Shown one piece after another: positions 44,581-54,279 of a stretch of 64,000 nucleotides of DNA. This DNA comes from Neohoeflea coraliihabitans. Its GTDB lineage: Bacteria; Pseudomonadota; Alphaproteobacteria; Rhizobiales; Rhizobiaceae. Every line of letters begins with the position of its first letter. Position 1 is the stretch's first letter. A program made the translations under genes and the position numbers. The notes under the pieces were generated by a model. The model was not told where the DNA came from. It made no database searches and worked only from the letters and a program-made list of their open reading frames with translations. The stretch lies in assembly GCF_019334345.1 (NCBI RefSeq), contig NZ_JAHWQX010000004.1:62001-126000 (forward strand). The letters are read 5' to 3'.

Positions 44581-47500
44581 ATGGCCGTCATTCTTCTGCA
44601 GGCGGCCGGTGCGGCGCTCGGCGGCATGCTCGGCCCGCTCGGCGCGGCCCTTGGCCAGGCGGCCGGCGCGCTGGCCGGCAATCTGGTTGACAACGCGCTG
44701 CTGGGCGGCGGCAAGACCGTCAAACGCGCCGGCCTGTCGGGGGCGCGCATCCCGTCAGCCGAGGAGGGCAGCGCTATTCCGCGCGTGCACGGAACGGCCC
44801 GCGTCGCAGGCGCCTTGATCTGGGCCACCCGGTTCGAGGAGGTGGTGACCGTCGAGCGCAGCGGCGGCAAGGCCGGCTCGGGCGGCAAGACCCAGACCTC
44901 AAGCTATTTCGGCAGTTTCGCCATGGGTCTCTGCGAGGGGCCGATCGCCTCGGTCCGTCGTGTCTGGGCCGACGGGCGCGAACTCGATCTGGCGGCCATC
45001 GAGATGCGCGTCCACACCGGAGAGGACACGCAGATGCCCGATCCGCTGATTGAAGCCAAACAGGGGGCGGGCGCCGTACCCGCTTGGCGTGGTCTCGCCT
45101 ATGTGGTGTTCGAACGCCTGCCGCTCGACGGTTTCGGCAACCGCATTCCGGTGCTGAATTTCGAGGTCATCCGGCCGATCGGCGAACTGGAAAACCGCAT
45201 CGAGGCGGTCACCGTCATTCCCGGCGCCACCGAACACGGCTACGCCCTGACGCCGATCTCGGAACTGCGCGGCCAGGGCGCCCGCACCTATCTCAACCGC
45301 CATACTCGCCAGATCGGCACCGACTGGGCAGTTTCGATCGATGAATTGCAGGCACTCTGCCCGAATCTGAAAAGCGTGGCGCTGGTCTGCGCCTGGTTCG
45401 GCGATGATCTGCGCGCTCGTGAGTGTCGTTTGATGCCCGGGATCGAGGAGCGCACGCGCAATTCCGAGAGCCGCCCCTGGCGCGTCGGAAATGCCGATCG
45501 CGACACGGCGCGGCTGATCAGCCGCATCGACGGCAGTCCCGTCTATGGTGGCACGCCGGCCGACGCGGCGGTCATCGAAGCCATCACCGATCTCAAGGCG
45601 CGCGGCCTGAAAGTGGTGCTCTATCCCTTCGTTCTAATGGATATCGTCGCCGGCAATGGCCTGCCCGATCCCCAGGGCGCCAGCGAACAACCCGCCTTGC
45701 CCTGGCGCGGCCGCATCACCACCGAACCGGCGCCCGGCCGGGTGGGTTCCCCCGACAAGACCGCCGCCATCGCTGCCGAAATCGTCGCCTTCTGCGGAGA
45801 GACCGACGCGGCAGATATTGTCGTTTCGGGCTCGACGGTGAATTGGACTGGCGGCGACTGGGGCTATCGCCGCATGATCCTGCATCACGCCGGCCTGGCC
45901 CTGGCCGCCGGCGGTGTGGACGGATTTCTGCTCGGCTCGGAACTGAAAGGCCTGACACGGCTGCGTGATGACACCGGCGCCTTCCCCTTCGTCGATGCCC
46001 TGACGGATCTGGCGGCTGACGTGGCGGCGCTGCTCGGAGCATCGACGACGCTGACCTATGGCGCCGACTGGAGCGAATACAACGGCTATGCCCCCGACGA
46101 TGGCAGCGGCGATTTCTTCTTCAATCTCGATCCGCTGTGGTCGCATGCGGCGATAGGCGCCATCGCCATCGACAATTACATGCCGCTGTCCGACTGGCGC
46201 GACGGCGACCTGGAAACCGGCAATCCCGATGGCGAGCGCCATGCCGGCGATCGTCTCGCCATGGCCAGCGCAATTGCCGCCGGCGAGGGCTATGACTGGT
46301 ACTACCAGAGCCCCGCCGACCGCCAAGCGCGCCTGCGCACCCCGATCATCGACGGATCGGCCGGCAAGCCCTGGGTCTACCGCGCCAAGGATCTGCGCGG
46401 CTGGTGGCAGAGCCTGCATTACGACCGCACCGCCGGGATCGAGGCCAGCGAACCGACCGCATGGGTGCCGGCTTCCAAGCCGATCTGGTTTAGCGAACTG
46501 GGTTGTCCGGCCGTCGACAAGGGCGCCGTCGAGCCGAATGTTTTTCCTGACGGCCAGTCGTCGGAGGGAACTGTTCCTTCGGGCTCGACGTCGGCGCGCG
46601 ACGACGCCGTGCAGCGCGCCTTTCTCAATGCCCATTTCGACTATTGGAATGGTGCCGCGAATGCCGACGACATGGTGGCCCGCGATCGCCTGTTCGTCTG
46701 GACCTGGGATGCAAGGCCATTTCCGGTGTTTCCAACGAGCCAGATGGTCTGGGCCGACCATGCCAACTGGCGCACCGGCCACTGGCTCAACGGCCGCCTC
46801 GGCGGCGCCGATCTCGCCGATGTGATCGCCGCCATTCTTGCGGCAGCCGGCTTTTCGCGTTTCGATGTCACCAATGTCAGCGGCGCGGTCTCCGGGCATC
46901 TTATCACCGGCCTCGTCTCGCCGCGCCAGATCCTAGAACCGCTGCTCGACGCTTTTGCCATCGACATGCATGAGGGCGCCGACGGTCTGCACTTCGTCTC
47001 GCGGCTGAAGCTGGCGCAGGAGCCGCACCAGATCTCTGTCGTTGTCGATCCTGCCGATGCGCCGCGCTTTGATCTCGTGCGCCGGCCGGACGCCGAACTG
47101 CCGGCCGAGGCGATGATCCGCTTTGCCGATCCGCTCAATGATCACGAGACCGCCAGTGTCCGCTCCCGGCGTCTGGCCACCGGCGATCCGCGCGTCGCCG
47201 CCCTCGAACCCGCCGTGGCGCTCGACACGGGGGTGGCAGCGCGTGTCATCGATGGCTGGCTGAAGGACCGCTGGGCGGCGCGCCGCGAGTTGCACTGCGC
47301 CCTGCCGCCGGGACGCGTCGATGTCGAGCCGGGCGATCTCGTGCAGCCACTGTTCGAGGATGCGCCGTCCGGCCTGTTCCGAGTCACCCGTATCGAGGAT
47401 GGGGCCAGCCGCCGCCTGACCCTGACCGGACATGCGGCGATCCGGCCTTACGAGCCCCTTGTCACGGCCCCGTCGCGCGGCACCACCGCATTCGATAGCG

Positions 47501-48438
47501 GTTATGCCCCGACCGTGCTGTTCGCCGATCTGCCGCTGCTCGAGGGCAGTGATGAGGGCGCCTGGGCGGTAGCCGGGGCGAGCGTGGTGCCCTGGCGGGC
47601 TGCCATCCTTGCCGCCGCCTCCGGCAATGAAGGCTACCGCCAGCGCGCCCGCATCGAGGCACCGGCGCATACCGGACGCCTCGCCGCCGACCTGCCGCCC
47701 GGACAGATCGAGGGCCGTTTTGATCGCGCCGCGTCGCTTATCATCGACCTCGACTATGGCGGCTTTGACAGCCTGTCGCGCCAGGAGGTGCTTGACGGCG
47801 GCAATGTGCTGGCGGTCGCGGCCGGCAACGGCGCCTGGGAGATCATCCAGTTCGAGCAGGCCGAGGAGATCGCCGCCGGCCGCTGGCAACTGACGTCGCT
47901 GTTGCGCGGCCAGTCGGGCACCGACGATGCCATGACCGCCGGCGCCGCCGCCGGTGCCGCGACGGTGCTGCTCGATGAGGCGCTGGTGTCCCTGGCGATC
48001 GCCGCCGGCGAGGCGGGACTTGAACGCAACTTCATCCTCGAACCGGTCGGCCTGAGCGGCGAGAGCGCCACCGACCCCGTTGCCTTCGCCGGCGGCCTGA
48101 GGGCCCGCACACCGCTTTCGCCCGTGCATCTGCGCGCCGCGCGCAGCACGGACGGCATCGCATTCACATGGATCCGCCGGTCCCGAACCGCCGCCGACAG
48201 CTGGCTGGCCAGCGAGATCGGCCTTGGCGAGGACCTCGAGGGCTACCGCGTCGAGGTGCTCGATGGCAGTACGGTGCTGCGCGAGGCGCAGGTCACAGAG
48301 ACCGCATGGCTGTATCCCGCTGCCGACGAGATCGCCGATTTCGGCGCGCCGCAGACGACACTGACGGTCCGCGTCAGCCAGGCCGGCACTTGGTTGCCCT
48401 GGGGCGTGCCGCGCACCGCGACGCTTTTTGTGCCGTGA
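44581..48438 (+). CDS. GTA baseplate/host-specificity megaprotein (gene 15 type)
   Basis: A 1285-residue multidomain baseplate protein (called megatron in the Rhodobacter GTA). The N-terminal region has Gly/Ala-rich hydrophobic helices ([19 protein letters not shown]), then tail-tip domains (RLPLDGFGNRIPVLNFEV), a glycoside-hydrolase-like TIM barrel (about 310-740, with LTYGADWSEYNGY and FSELGCPAVDKGA), and C-terminal phage tail domains with Ig-like strands. It binds the recipient surface and forms the channel through which DNA is ejected. Length is normal for the family. Confidence 0.94.
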   Translation: MAVILLQAAGAALGGMLGPLGAALGQAAGALAGNLVDNALLGGGKTVKRAGLSGARIPSAEEGSAIPRVHGTARVAGALIWATRFEEVVTVERSGGKAGSGGKTQTSSYFGSFAMGLCEGPIASVRRVWADGRELDLAAIEMRVHTGEDTQMPDPLIEAKQGAGAVPAWRGLAYVVFERLPLDGFGNRIPVLNFEVIRPIGELENRIEAVTVIPGATEHGYALTPISELRGQGARTYLNRHTRQIGTDWAVSIDELQALCPNLKSVALVCAWFGDDLRARECRLMPGIEERTRNSESRPWRVGNADRDTARLISRIDGSPVYGGTPADAAVIEAITDLKARGLKVVLYPFVLMDIVAGNGLPDPQGASEQPALPWRGRITTEPAPGRVGSPDKTAAIAAEIVAFCGETDAADIVVSGSTVNWTGGDWGYRRMILHHAGLALAAGGVDGFLLGSELKGLTRLRDDTGAFPFVDALTDLAADVAALLGASTTLTYGADWSEYNGYAPDDGSGDFFFNLDPLWSHAAIGAIAIDNYMPLSDWRDGDLETGNPDGERHAGDRLAMASAIAAGEGYDWYYQSPADRQARLRTPIIDGSAGKPWVYRAKDLRGWWQSLHYDRTAGIEASEPTAWVPASKPIWFSELGCPAVDKGAVEPNVFPDGQSSEGTVPSGSTSARDDAVQRAFLNAHFDYWNGAANADDMVARDRLFVWTWDARPFPVFPTSQMVWADHANWRTGHWLNGRLGGADLADVIAAILAAAGFSRFDVTNVSGAVSGHLITGLVSPRQILEPLLDAFAIDMHEGADGLHFVSRLKLAQEPHQISVVVDPADAPRFDLVRRPDAELPAEAMIRFADPLNDHETASVRSRRLATGDPRVAALEPAVALDTGVAARVIDGWLKDRWAARRELHCALPPGRVDVEPGDLVQPLFEDAPSGLFRVTRIEDGASRRLTLTGHAAIRPYEPLVTAPSRGTTAFDSGYAPTVLFADLPLLEGSDEGAWAVAGASVVPWRAAILAAASGNEGYRQRARIEAPAHTGRLAADLPPGQIEGRFDRAASLIIDLDYGGFDSLSRQEVLDGGNVLAVAAGNGAWEIIQFEQAEEIAAGRWQLTSLLRGQSGTDDAMTAGAAAGAATVLLDEALVSLAIAAGEAGLERNFILEPVGLSGESATDPVAFAGGLRARTPLSPVHLRAARSTDGIAFTWIRRSRTAADSWLASEIGLGEDLEGYRVEVLDGSTVLREAQVTETAWLYPAADEIADFGAPQTTLTVRVSQAGTWLPWGVPRTATLFVP

Positions 48439-48485
48439 AGACGGCAGCTTTTCAGTGAACCCATCATCAAAGGAAGGAAGAAACG

Positions 48486-48695
48486 ATGTATGACACAAAG
48501 GCCTGGTACCGCTCGAAGACCGTCTGGGGCTCGATCATCACCCTGTTCAGCATGGCCGCCGCGCTCGCCGGCGCCCCGATCGAGACCGCCGACCAGCAGA
48601 TGCTGACGACCCTCGCAACAACGGCGGCAGGTGCCCTTGGCGGCATTCTGTCGCTGGTCGGCCGGGTTTCGGCCACCGACCGCATCACGCGCTAG
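48486..48695 (+). CDS. Holin-like small membrane protein at the end of the GTA cluster
   Basis: A 69-residue protein with two hydrophobic segments (SIITLFSMAAALAGAPI and TTLATTAAGALGGILSLVGR) and a WYRSKTVWGSII opening that resembles small phage holins and holin-like proteins. AAGGAAG precedes ATG 48486. In the Rhodobacter GTA the lysis genes are elsewhere on the chromosome, so a holin at the end of the structural cluster is notable. A GC-rich hairpin (48734-48757) follows without a T run. Confidence 0.78.
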   Translation: MYDTKAWYRSKTVWGSIITLFSMAAALAGAPIETADQQMLTTLATTAAGALGGILSLVGRVSATDRITR

Positions 48696-48875
48696 GCAAT
48701 GTTGCGGATAAACGGCGGCACTCGCGATAAAAGGGGCCGGAGCAGGCGTTCCGGCCCGTCCGCATCTTAAGGCGCGATGATTTTTCGCTTATTCATTTGC
48801 CGTTCAGGCACCATCGTCTAGAACAGGCTCAGCAAATCGAGACTGCCCGCCTTGCGGGCGAAAATGGGGCCTGAA

Positions 48876-49127
48876 ATGACCACTTTGACCTGGACATCGC
48901 TGCTTTTGGGCGCAGCATTGAGCGTTTCCCCGATCGCCGCTTCGCCGGCGCTGGCGGCGGGCGATTGCGCCCAGGCGGCCGCGCGCGTTGTCGGCCAGAC
49001 CGGCGGACAGCTTCTTTCCGCAACGCCCACCAATCGCGGCGGCCAGACCGTCTGCGAGATCACCGTGCTGATTCCCGGCACCGACAAGGCCCGCCCGAAG
49101 AAAGTCACGGTTTCCGTTCCGCTCTGA
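48876..49127 (+). CDS. feuN: Small periplasmic protein, FeuN-like
   Basis: An 83-residue protein with a signal peptide cleaved near residue 27 (SPALA-A), leaving a mature peptide of about 55 residues with one Cys pair (31 and 60) that could form a disulfide. In Sinorhizobium, FeuN is a small periplasmic protein encoded just upstream of feuP-feuQ that restrains the sensor FeuQ; position, size and localisation match here. The assignment rests on context rather than a sequence motif. ATG 48876 or 48864 are both possible starts. Confidence 0.65.
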   Translation: MTTLTWTSLLLGAALSVSPIAASPALAAGDCAQAAARVVGQTGGQLLSATPTNRGGQTVCEITVLIPGTDKARPKKVTVSVPL

Positions 49128-49187
49128 TTTCGGCTAGCCTGCCGGCTGTTAACTGACACGCCCGGCGACCAAGCGGAGAGACTGACT

Positions 49188-49868
49188 GTGCGCATCCTGG
49201 TGATCGAAGATGACGAAAACCTCAACCGCCAGCTCTGCGAGGCGCTGGAGGAACAGGGCTACGTCATTGACCGCGCCTTCGATGGCGAGGAGGGCCATTT
49301 TCTCGGCGACACCGAGCCTTATGATGCGGTGATTCTCGACATCGGGCTGCCAGAGCTCGACGGCATCACCGTGCTGGAGCGATGGCGCGCCGACGGCCGC
49401 GTCATGCCGGTGCTGATCCTGACCGCCCGCGATCGCTGGTCCGACAAGGTCGCCGGCATCGACGCCGGTGCCGATGACTATGTCACCAAGCCGTTTCACG
49501 TCGAGGAAGTGCTGGCCCGCATCCGCGCCCTGATCCGCCGCACCACCGGCCATGCCAGCGCCGAGATCGTCTGCGGCCCGCTCAGCCTCGACACCAAGGC
49601 CTCGAAGGCCAGCATCAACGGCACCGCTCTCAAGCTGACCTCGCATGAATATCGCCTCTTGTCCTACCTGATGCACCACCAGGGCGAAGTCGTCTCCCGC
49701 ACCGAGCTGATCGAGCATATGTACGATCAGGATTTTGATCGCGATTCCAACACCATCGAAGTTTTTGTCGGGCGTCTGCGCAAGAAGATCGGCAACGATC
49801 TCATCGAAACCGTGCGTGGCCTCGGCTACCGGCTCGCTGCCGGAGACAGCAGCGCTGCAAACGGATGA
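49188..49868 (+). CDS. feuP: OmpR-type response regulator, FeuP-like
   Basis: A 226-residue regulator: receiver domain with acidic pocket (EDD at 7-9), phospho-acceptor Asp51 in LDIGLPELDG, and Lys in VTKPF; then a winged-helix DNA-binding domain ending VGRLRKKIGNDLIETVRGLGYRL. The sequence and gene order match FeuP, which in Sinorhizobium controls cyclic glucan export and osmotic adaptation. The GTG start at 49188 has CGGAGAG 7 bases upstream. Its stop overlaps the kinase gene by 4 bp. Confidence 0.85.
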   Translation: MRILVIEDDENLNRQLCEALEEQGYVIDRAFDGEEGHFLGDTEPYDAVILDIGLPELDGITVLERWRADGRVMPVLILTARDRWSDKVAGIDAGADDYVTKPFHVEEVLARIRALIRRTTGHASAEIVCGPLSLDTKASKASINGTALKLTSHEYRLLSYLMHHQGEVVSRTELIEHMYDQDFDRDSNTIEVFVGRLRKKIGNDLIETVRGLGYRLAAGDSSAANG

Positions 49869-51289
49869 TCCTGCGCTCTCTCACCGGGCGCGTCCTGCTG
49901 TTTGCCAGCCTCTGGTCCGGCATCGCCATCCTGACCATTGCTCTTGTCATTTCGACCCTCTACCGCCAGGCCAGCGAACGCAATTTCACCGGCCTGCTGC
50001 GCGCCCAGCTCAATGGCGTCATCAACGCCGTCTCGATGCAGCGGCCGGGCCAGCTGGCCGGCAGTCCGGAACTCGGAGACCTGGCCTTCGCGCAGCCCGA
50101 AAGCGGCTGGTACTGGCTTGTCGAGCCGATCGAAACGCCGGCCGCAACCACCGGACGCCTCGCTTCGCCATCCTTGAGCGGGCTCGATCTCGCCGTGCCT
50201 TCGACCGACGCCGTGCCCTTTGATGAGCGCTATCAGCGCAGCTATCTTCTCACCGATGCCGCCGGCAACGAGATCGAGGTCATTGAAACGGAGGTCGAGC
50301 TGGACGCCGGTGTCGCCCGCTTCCGGGTGGCGGGCAACCGCGATGTGCTCAAGGCCGACATCGATACCTTCAACGCCAGCCTGTTTCTCTCGCTTGGACT
50401 GTTCGCCTTCGGCAGCCTGCTTCTCAACGCCGTGGCCATCCTCATCGGCCTGCGGCCGCTCGATCGCGCCCGTCTGGCGCTCGGGCGCATCCGCAATGGC
50501 GAGGAAACCCGGCTGACCGGCACTTTTCCGCGCGAGATCGAACCGCTGGCCGCCGAGATCAACGCGCTGATCGAATCCAATGCGCGGCTGGTCGACCGGG
50601 CCCGCAAGCAGGTGGGCAACCTGGCGCATTCGCTCAAGACGCCGATTGCCGTATTGCTCAACGAAAGCCGCAATCTGCCACCGGCGCAGCAGAAGCTGCT
50701 CGTCACGCAGCTCGATGCGATGCGCGCCCAGGTCCAGACCTATCTCGATCGCGCCCGCATTGCGGCCGGTCGCGGCAGCGTGCTCGCCCGGACCGATGCC
50801 GAGAAGGCCGTGGCCCGCATGCTGCGCGTCATGTCCAAGCTCAATCCGCACCTCGATTTTTCCACCGATATCACAACCGCGCAGGGACAGGCGGCCACGC
50901 TTGCCGTCGAGCAGCAGGATTTCGAGGAAATGCTCGGCAACCTGCTGGAAAACGCCGCGCGCTTTGCCCGGTCGAAGGTGACGATCCGCTTGCGCCCCGC
51001 ATCAGCGCCGGACGCCGAAGCGGCAGCGGCCGCGGAGCAGGCGATGCGACAGCGGCCGTTTCTCGCCGTCTGGATTGACGATGACGGCCCCGGCATCGCC
51101 CCCGAGCAGCGGGCCGAAGCGCTGCGCCGCGGCGCCCGCCTCGATGAATCCCGCCCGGGCACCGGCCTTGGACTTGCCATTGTCGCCGAGATCGCCGGCG
51201 AGTATGGCGGCAGGTTCAGCCTCGAAACCGCCGCTGCCGGTGGTCTTTCCGCACGCCTCGTCCTGCCCGGCGTCTTCGCGGAAACGTGA
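49865..51289 (+). CDS. feuQ: Sensor histidine kinase, FeuQ-like
   Basis: A 474-residue inner-membrane kinase: N-terminal membrane helix, periplasmic sensor domain (about residues 30-170), second helix near 175-195, a HAMP-like linker, then His255 in AHSLKTP and an ATPase domain with N-box LLENAARFA, DDDGPGI and GTGLGLAIV. The SLKTP form of the H-box matches FeuQ/PhoQ-type kinases. It is translationally coupled to feuP. In the Sinorhizobium system the activity is held down by FeuN; the same logic is inferred here. Confidence 0.85.
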   Translation: MILRSLTGRVLLFASLWSGIAILTIALVISTLYRQASERNFTGLLRAQLNGVINAVSMQRPGQLAGSPELGDLAFAQPESGWYWLVEPIETPAATTGRLASPSLSGLDLAVPSTDAVPFDERYQRSYLLTDAAGNEIEVIETEVELDAGVARFRVAGNRDVLKADIDTFNASLFLSLGLFAFGSLLLNAVAILIGLRPLDRARLALGRIRNGEETRLTGTFPREIEPLAAEINALIESNARLVDRARKQVGNLAHSLKTPIAVLLNESRNLPPAQQKLLVTQLDAMRAQVQTYLDRARIAAGRGSVLARTDAEKAVARMLRVMSKLNPHLDFSTDITTAQGQAATLAVEQQDFEEMLGNLLENAARFARSKVTIRLRPASAPDAEAAAAAEQAMRQRPFLAVWIDDDGPGIAPEQRAEALRRGARLDESRPGTGLGLAIVAEIAGEYGGRFSLETAAAGGLSARLVLPGVFAET

Positions 51290-51439
51290 TCGCCAATCCG
51301 CGCGCCGGGCCGGCTCGGTCATTGCCTGATCAGCCCCGCCACGTCATATTGCCGCCACAGCCGTCCCGCATGGGAATGCGCAGGATCGATGCCATGGGCC
51401 CCGAACACTGGGGCGTATGAGCACCCGCGGGAGTATGAC

Positions 51440-51976
51440 ATGAGAGCAGCCGAACGGATTGCCCGGCCTGACCACCGTCACCACATGCTGACCGGTCATG
51501 CCGGTTCACGCCGCCACAGGGGCCCACGCTTGGCTCGGCGTCTGGCTGCAGGCGGTGCGCTGATTGCCGCCACATTTGTGCTGGCGGCCTGCCAGTCTTC
51601 AAGCTCCTCTTTCACACCGCTGTCCTATGCCAAGCCGCAACCGGCGGCCTCTCCGGCCGGCTCGAATGCCTTGCTCGCCGCCCTGAACGGCGGCATCCTG
51701 CCATCGACCGCCGTTGCTTCGCTGACCAGCCAGGATCGCCTGCGCACACTGGAAGCCGAATACAAGGCGCTGGAATCGGCCCCGGGCGGTCTGCCGGTGA
51801 AATGGACGAGTTTCGACGGGCGCGCCAGCGGCAGCGTCACCGCCGCCACCCCCTACCAGGTCGGCCAGCAGAATTGCCGGCAATACACGCACACCGCCAC
51901 GATCGCCGGCCAGCCGGTCACGGGGCAGGGCGCCGCCTGCCGCAATGCCGATGGCAGCTGGACACCTTTGAGCTGA
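51440..51976 (+). CDS. Surface lipoprotein (RT0821/Lpp0805 family)
   Basis: A 178-residue lipoprotein. The N-terminus is long and basic (about 35 residues rich in His/Arg), then a hydrophobic segment ending in the lipobox LAAC. The mature part has a Ser-rich stalk, an ALLAALNGG helix and a C-terminal domain with a Cys pair (QQNCRQY and GAACRNADGSW), typical of the RT0821/Lpp0805 or 17-kDa-antigen type. ATG 51440 is preferred with GGGAG upstream; the first residues may not all be translated. It sits between feuQ and ccmI. Confidence 0.8.
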   Translation: MRAAERIARPDHRHHMLTGHAGSRRHRGPRLARRLAAGGALIAATFVLAACQSSSSSFTPLSYAKPQPAASPAGSNALLAALNGGILPSTAVASLTSQDRLRTLEAEYKALESAPGGLPVKWTSFDGRASGSVTAATPYQVGQQNCRQYTHTATIAGQPVTGQGAACRNADGSWTPLS

Positions 51977-51999
51977 ATGGCATCGCCGGGCACTGCGTC

Positions 52000-52009
52000 G
52001 GGGGGGGGG
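52000..52009 (+). repeat. Run of ten G between the lipoprotein gene and ccmI
   Basis: A G10 homopolymer lies 24 bp after the lipoprotein stop and 120 bp before ccmI. A second G10 run occurs at 6887-6896. Such tracts are prone to slippage; here it is outside coding sequence but could change promoter spacing. Confidence 0.8.
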
Positions 52010-52128
52010 TCTCGACCGGGGCCTCGACAGCTACCGGAAGCGGCCCGCTTCGCGACCAATCGTCCCAAGGCGGATGCGAGACATCGATTGCGGTTGGCAA
52101 GGTTGAACCGCTCGGATAATGAGACCTG

Positions 52129-53703
52129 ATGCTGTTCTGGATACTTGCTGCTTTACTGACTTTCGCCGCCATCGCGGCCGTGCTGTGGCCGCTTCGTGGC
52201 CGCCGCGCCGCCGTTTCGGCTCCGCCGCCTGAAGCCCATGACATCGAGGTCTATCGCGATCAGCTGGCGGAGATCGAGCGCGATCGCGAAAGCGGACATC
52301 TGGCGCCCGCGCAGGCGGAGACGGCGCGTGCCGAGATCGGCCGGCGACTGCTGACAGCCGCCCGCCGCGATCAGCCGCAGCCGCACGGGGAGAACGGGCC
52401 GTCATCACCGCGCCGCCGCAACGCCCTGGCGCGCCCGGTGACGCTCGCCATCGTGCTGTTCATTCCGCTCGCTGCCCTGCCGGCCTATCTCTATCTCGGC
52501 TCGCCCGGCCTGTCGCAGCAGCCCCTGGCGGCGCGCATGAATGCCGCCCCGGAACAGACTGACATTGCTGTTCTTGTTGCCAATGCCGAGCGGCATCTGA
52601 AAGCCAATCCGGACGATGGCCGCGGCTGGGAGGTGCTGGCGCCGATCTACCTGCGCACCGGCCGTCTCGATGATGCCGCCACCGCGTTCCGGCGCGCCAT
52701 TGCCTTGCTGGGACCGTCCGCCGGCCGCCAGGCGGGGCTGGGCGAAGCGCTGGTGAGCGGCTCCGGCGGCATTGTCACCGAGGAGGCGCAACTGGCCTTC
52801 CAGAGCGCCCGCGAACTCGACCCCGACGATCCGCGCCCGGCCTATTTTCTCGCTCTGGCCAGCGCCCAGGAGGGCCGCATCGACGTCTCTCGCGCCCAGT
52901 TTGAGAGCCTGATCCGGCGCTCGCCCGAAAACGCCCCGTGGCTGCCGACCGTGCGCAACCAGCTGGCCGCCCTCGAAGCCGTAGAGGGCCGCGGCATGAA
53001 TGCCGACGCTCTGGCCAGCGCCCTCGGCGCCGTCACCGTCGAGGCGCGCGACGAGATGCTGGCCTCCATGCTGGCGACGCTCAAGACCCGCCTCGAACGC
53101 CAGCCTGAAGATCTCGAAAGCTGGCTGATGCTGGTGCGCTCGCATGCGGCAATGGGCGAGCGCGATGAGGCGCAGCAGGCGCTCACCCGTGCCGGCTCGA
53201 CCTTCCCGACCGGGCAGCCGGCGATACAGCTCGCCGAACTTGCCGCCCAGCTCGGCCTTGAAGCCGGGGCCCGGATCAGTGGCGTGACGATGATTGCGCC
53301 CGAGCCCGGGGCGGCAACTCCGGCCACCGGCACGGCTGGCACGCCCGTCGCCTCCGGTCCGTTCCTGCTCCCGGATGCGGGCAAGCAGCCACCGGCCGCG
53401 GCGCTCGGCAATCCCGATGCTGCCGCCATTGCCAGCGCCCGCGACATGACGGCATCCGACCGCGCCGAGATGATCCGCGGCATGGTGGCCTCGCTCGATG
53501 CGAAACTGACCGAGGCGCCGGACAACCTTCCCGGCTGGCTGCGTCTGATCCGCTCCTACACGGTGCTCGGCGACCGCCAGAGCGCCGCCGCAGCGCTGGT
53601 GCGGGCCCGCGCCGCCTTCCCGCAAGGTGATGAAGCCCGCGCTGCCATCGACCAGCTCGCCACGGAATTGTCTCTGCAAGCCAGCGAGGAGTCAGCGCAG
53701 TGA
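52129..53703 (+). CDS. ccmI: Cytochrome c maturation protein CcmI (CycH)
   Basis: A 524-residue membrane protein that chaperones apocytochrome c to the heme ligation complex. An N-terminal helix ([21 protein letters not shown]), a cytoplasmic loop with the CcmI signature [16 protein letters not shown], a second helix near residue 100, then a periplasmic TPR domain (about 135-420). The C-terminal part has a second block of similar helical repeats. The stop overlaps the ccmE start (GTGA). First gene of the ccmI-ccmE-ccmF-ccmH operon. Confidence 0.93.
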   Translation: MLFWILAALLTFAAIAAVLWPLRGRRAAVSAPPPEAHDIEVYRDQLAEIERDRESGHLAPAQAETARAEIGRRLLTAARRDQPQPHGENGPSSPRRRNALARPVTLAIVLFIPLAALPAYLYLGSPGLSQQPLAARMNAAPEQTDIAVLVANAERHLKANPDDGRGWEVLAPIYLRTGRLDDAATAFRRAIALLGPSAGRQAGLGEALVSGSGGIVTEEAQLAFQSARELDPDDPRPAYFLALASAQEGRIDVSRAQFESLIRRSPENAPWLPTVRNQLAALEAVEGRGMNADALASALGAVTVEARDEMLASMLATLKTRLERQPEDLESWLMLVRSHAAMGERDEAQQALTRAGSTFPTGQPAIQLAELAAQLGLEAGARISGVTMIAPEPGAATPATGTAGTPVASGPFLLPDAGKQPPAAALGNPDAAAIASARDMTASDRAEMIRGMVASLDAKLTEAPDNLPGWLRLIRSYTVLGDRQSAAAALVRARAAFPQGDEARAAIDQLATELSLQASEESAQ

Positions 53704-54224
53704 ACCGCAAGCAGAAACGTCTTGCCGTCATCGGCGCCGGCGCGCTGTTCCTGGCCCTGGCCGCCGGCCTGGTGCTGACCGCGCTGCAGGATCAGATCGT
53801 CTTCTTCTCCTCGCCGAGCGATGTGCGCGCCGGCACGGTGGCGCCGGGCACGCGTGTGCGGCTTGGCGGCCTTGTCGAAGACGGCTCGATCGAGCGCGGT
53901 GATGACGCGAGCGTGACCTTTGCGGTCACCGACACCAGCGAGACGGTGCGCGTGCGCTATGTCGGCATCCTGCCCGACCTGTTCCGCGAAGGGCAGGGGG
54001 TGGTGACCGAAGGCGTGTACGACCCGGCGTCCAACATCTTCATGGCCGACACGGTGCTCGCCAAGCATGATGAGAAATACATGCCCAAGGAAGTCGCCGA
54101 CGCCTTGAAAGCGCAGGGCGTGTGGAAAGAAGGCGATGCGGAGCTGCCGCCCACCGGCCCGGCAGCCAGGGAGGCAGCGAAAGAGGCGGCTGGCGGGACG
54201 GCGACCAAGGCCCCCGCCTACTGA
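53700..54224 (+). CDS. ccmE: Heme chaperone CcmE (CycJ)
   Basis: A 174-residue periplasmic heme chaperone anchored by an N-terminal helix. The covalent heme-binding His123 is in the canonical motif AKHDEKYMP. The beta-barrel core ([28 protein letters not shown]) is well conserved. The C-terminal tail is Ala/Lys-rich and variable. The start is GTG at 53700, overlapping the ccmI stop by 4 bp. Confidence 0.95.
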   Translation: MNRKQKRLAVIGAGALFLALAAGLVLTALQDQIVFFSSPSDVRAGTVAPGTRVRLGGLVEDGSIERGDDASVTFAVTDTSETVRVRYVGILPDLFREGQGVVTEGVYDPASNIFMADTVLAKHDEKYMPKEVADALKAQGVWKEGDAELPPTGPAAREAAKEAAGGTATKAPAY

Positions 54225-54279
54225 CGGATCAGAGACCAGCCTCACGAACAAGGGCGCGGCAAGAGGGAAGCGAAACGCG

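Noticed and set aside
33234-48695. Interpretation as an ordinary prophage
   Set aside because: No integrase, repressor, replication or attachment sites were seen, and gene order and short tape measure match Rhodobacter-type GTAs.
48734-48757. Hairpin after the holin-like gene as a terminator
   Set aside because: The 8-bp stem is good but no T run follows, so I did not list it as an intrinsic terminator.
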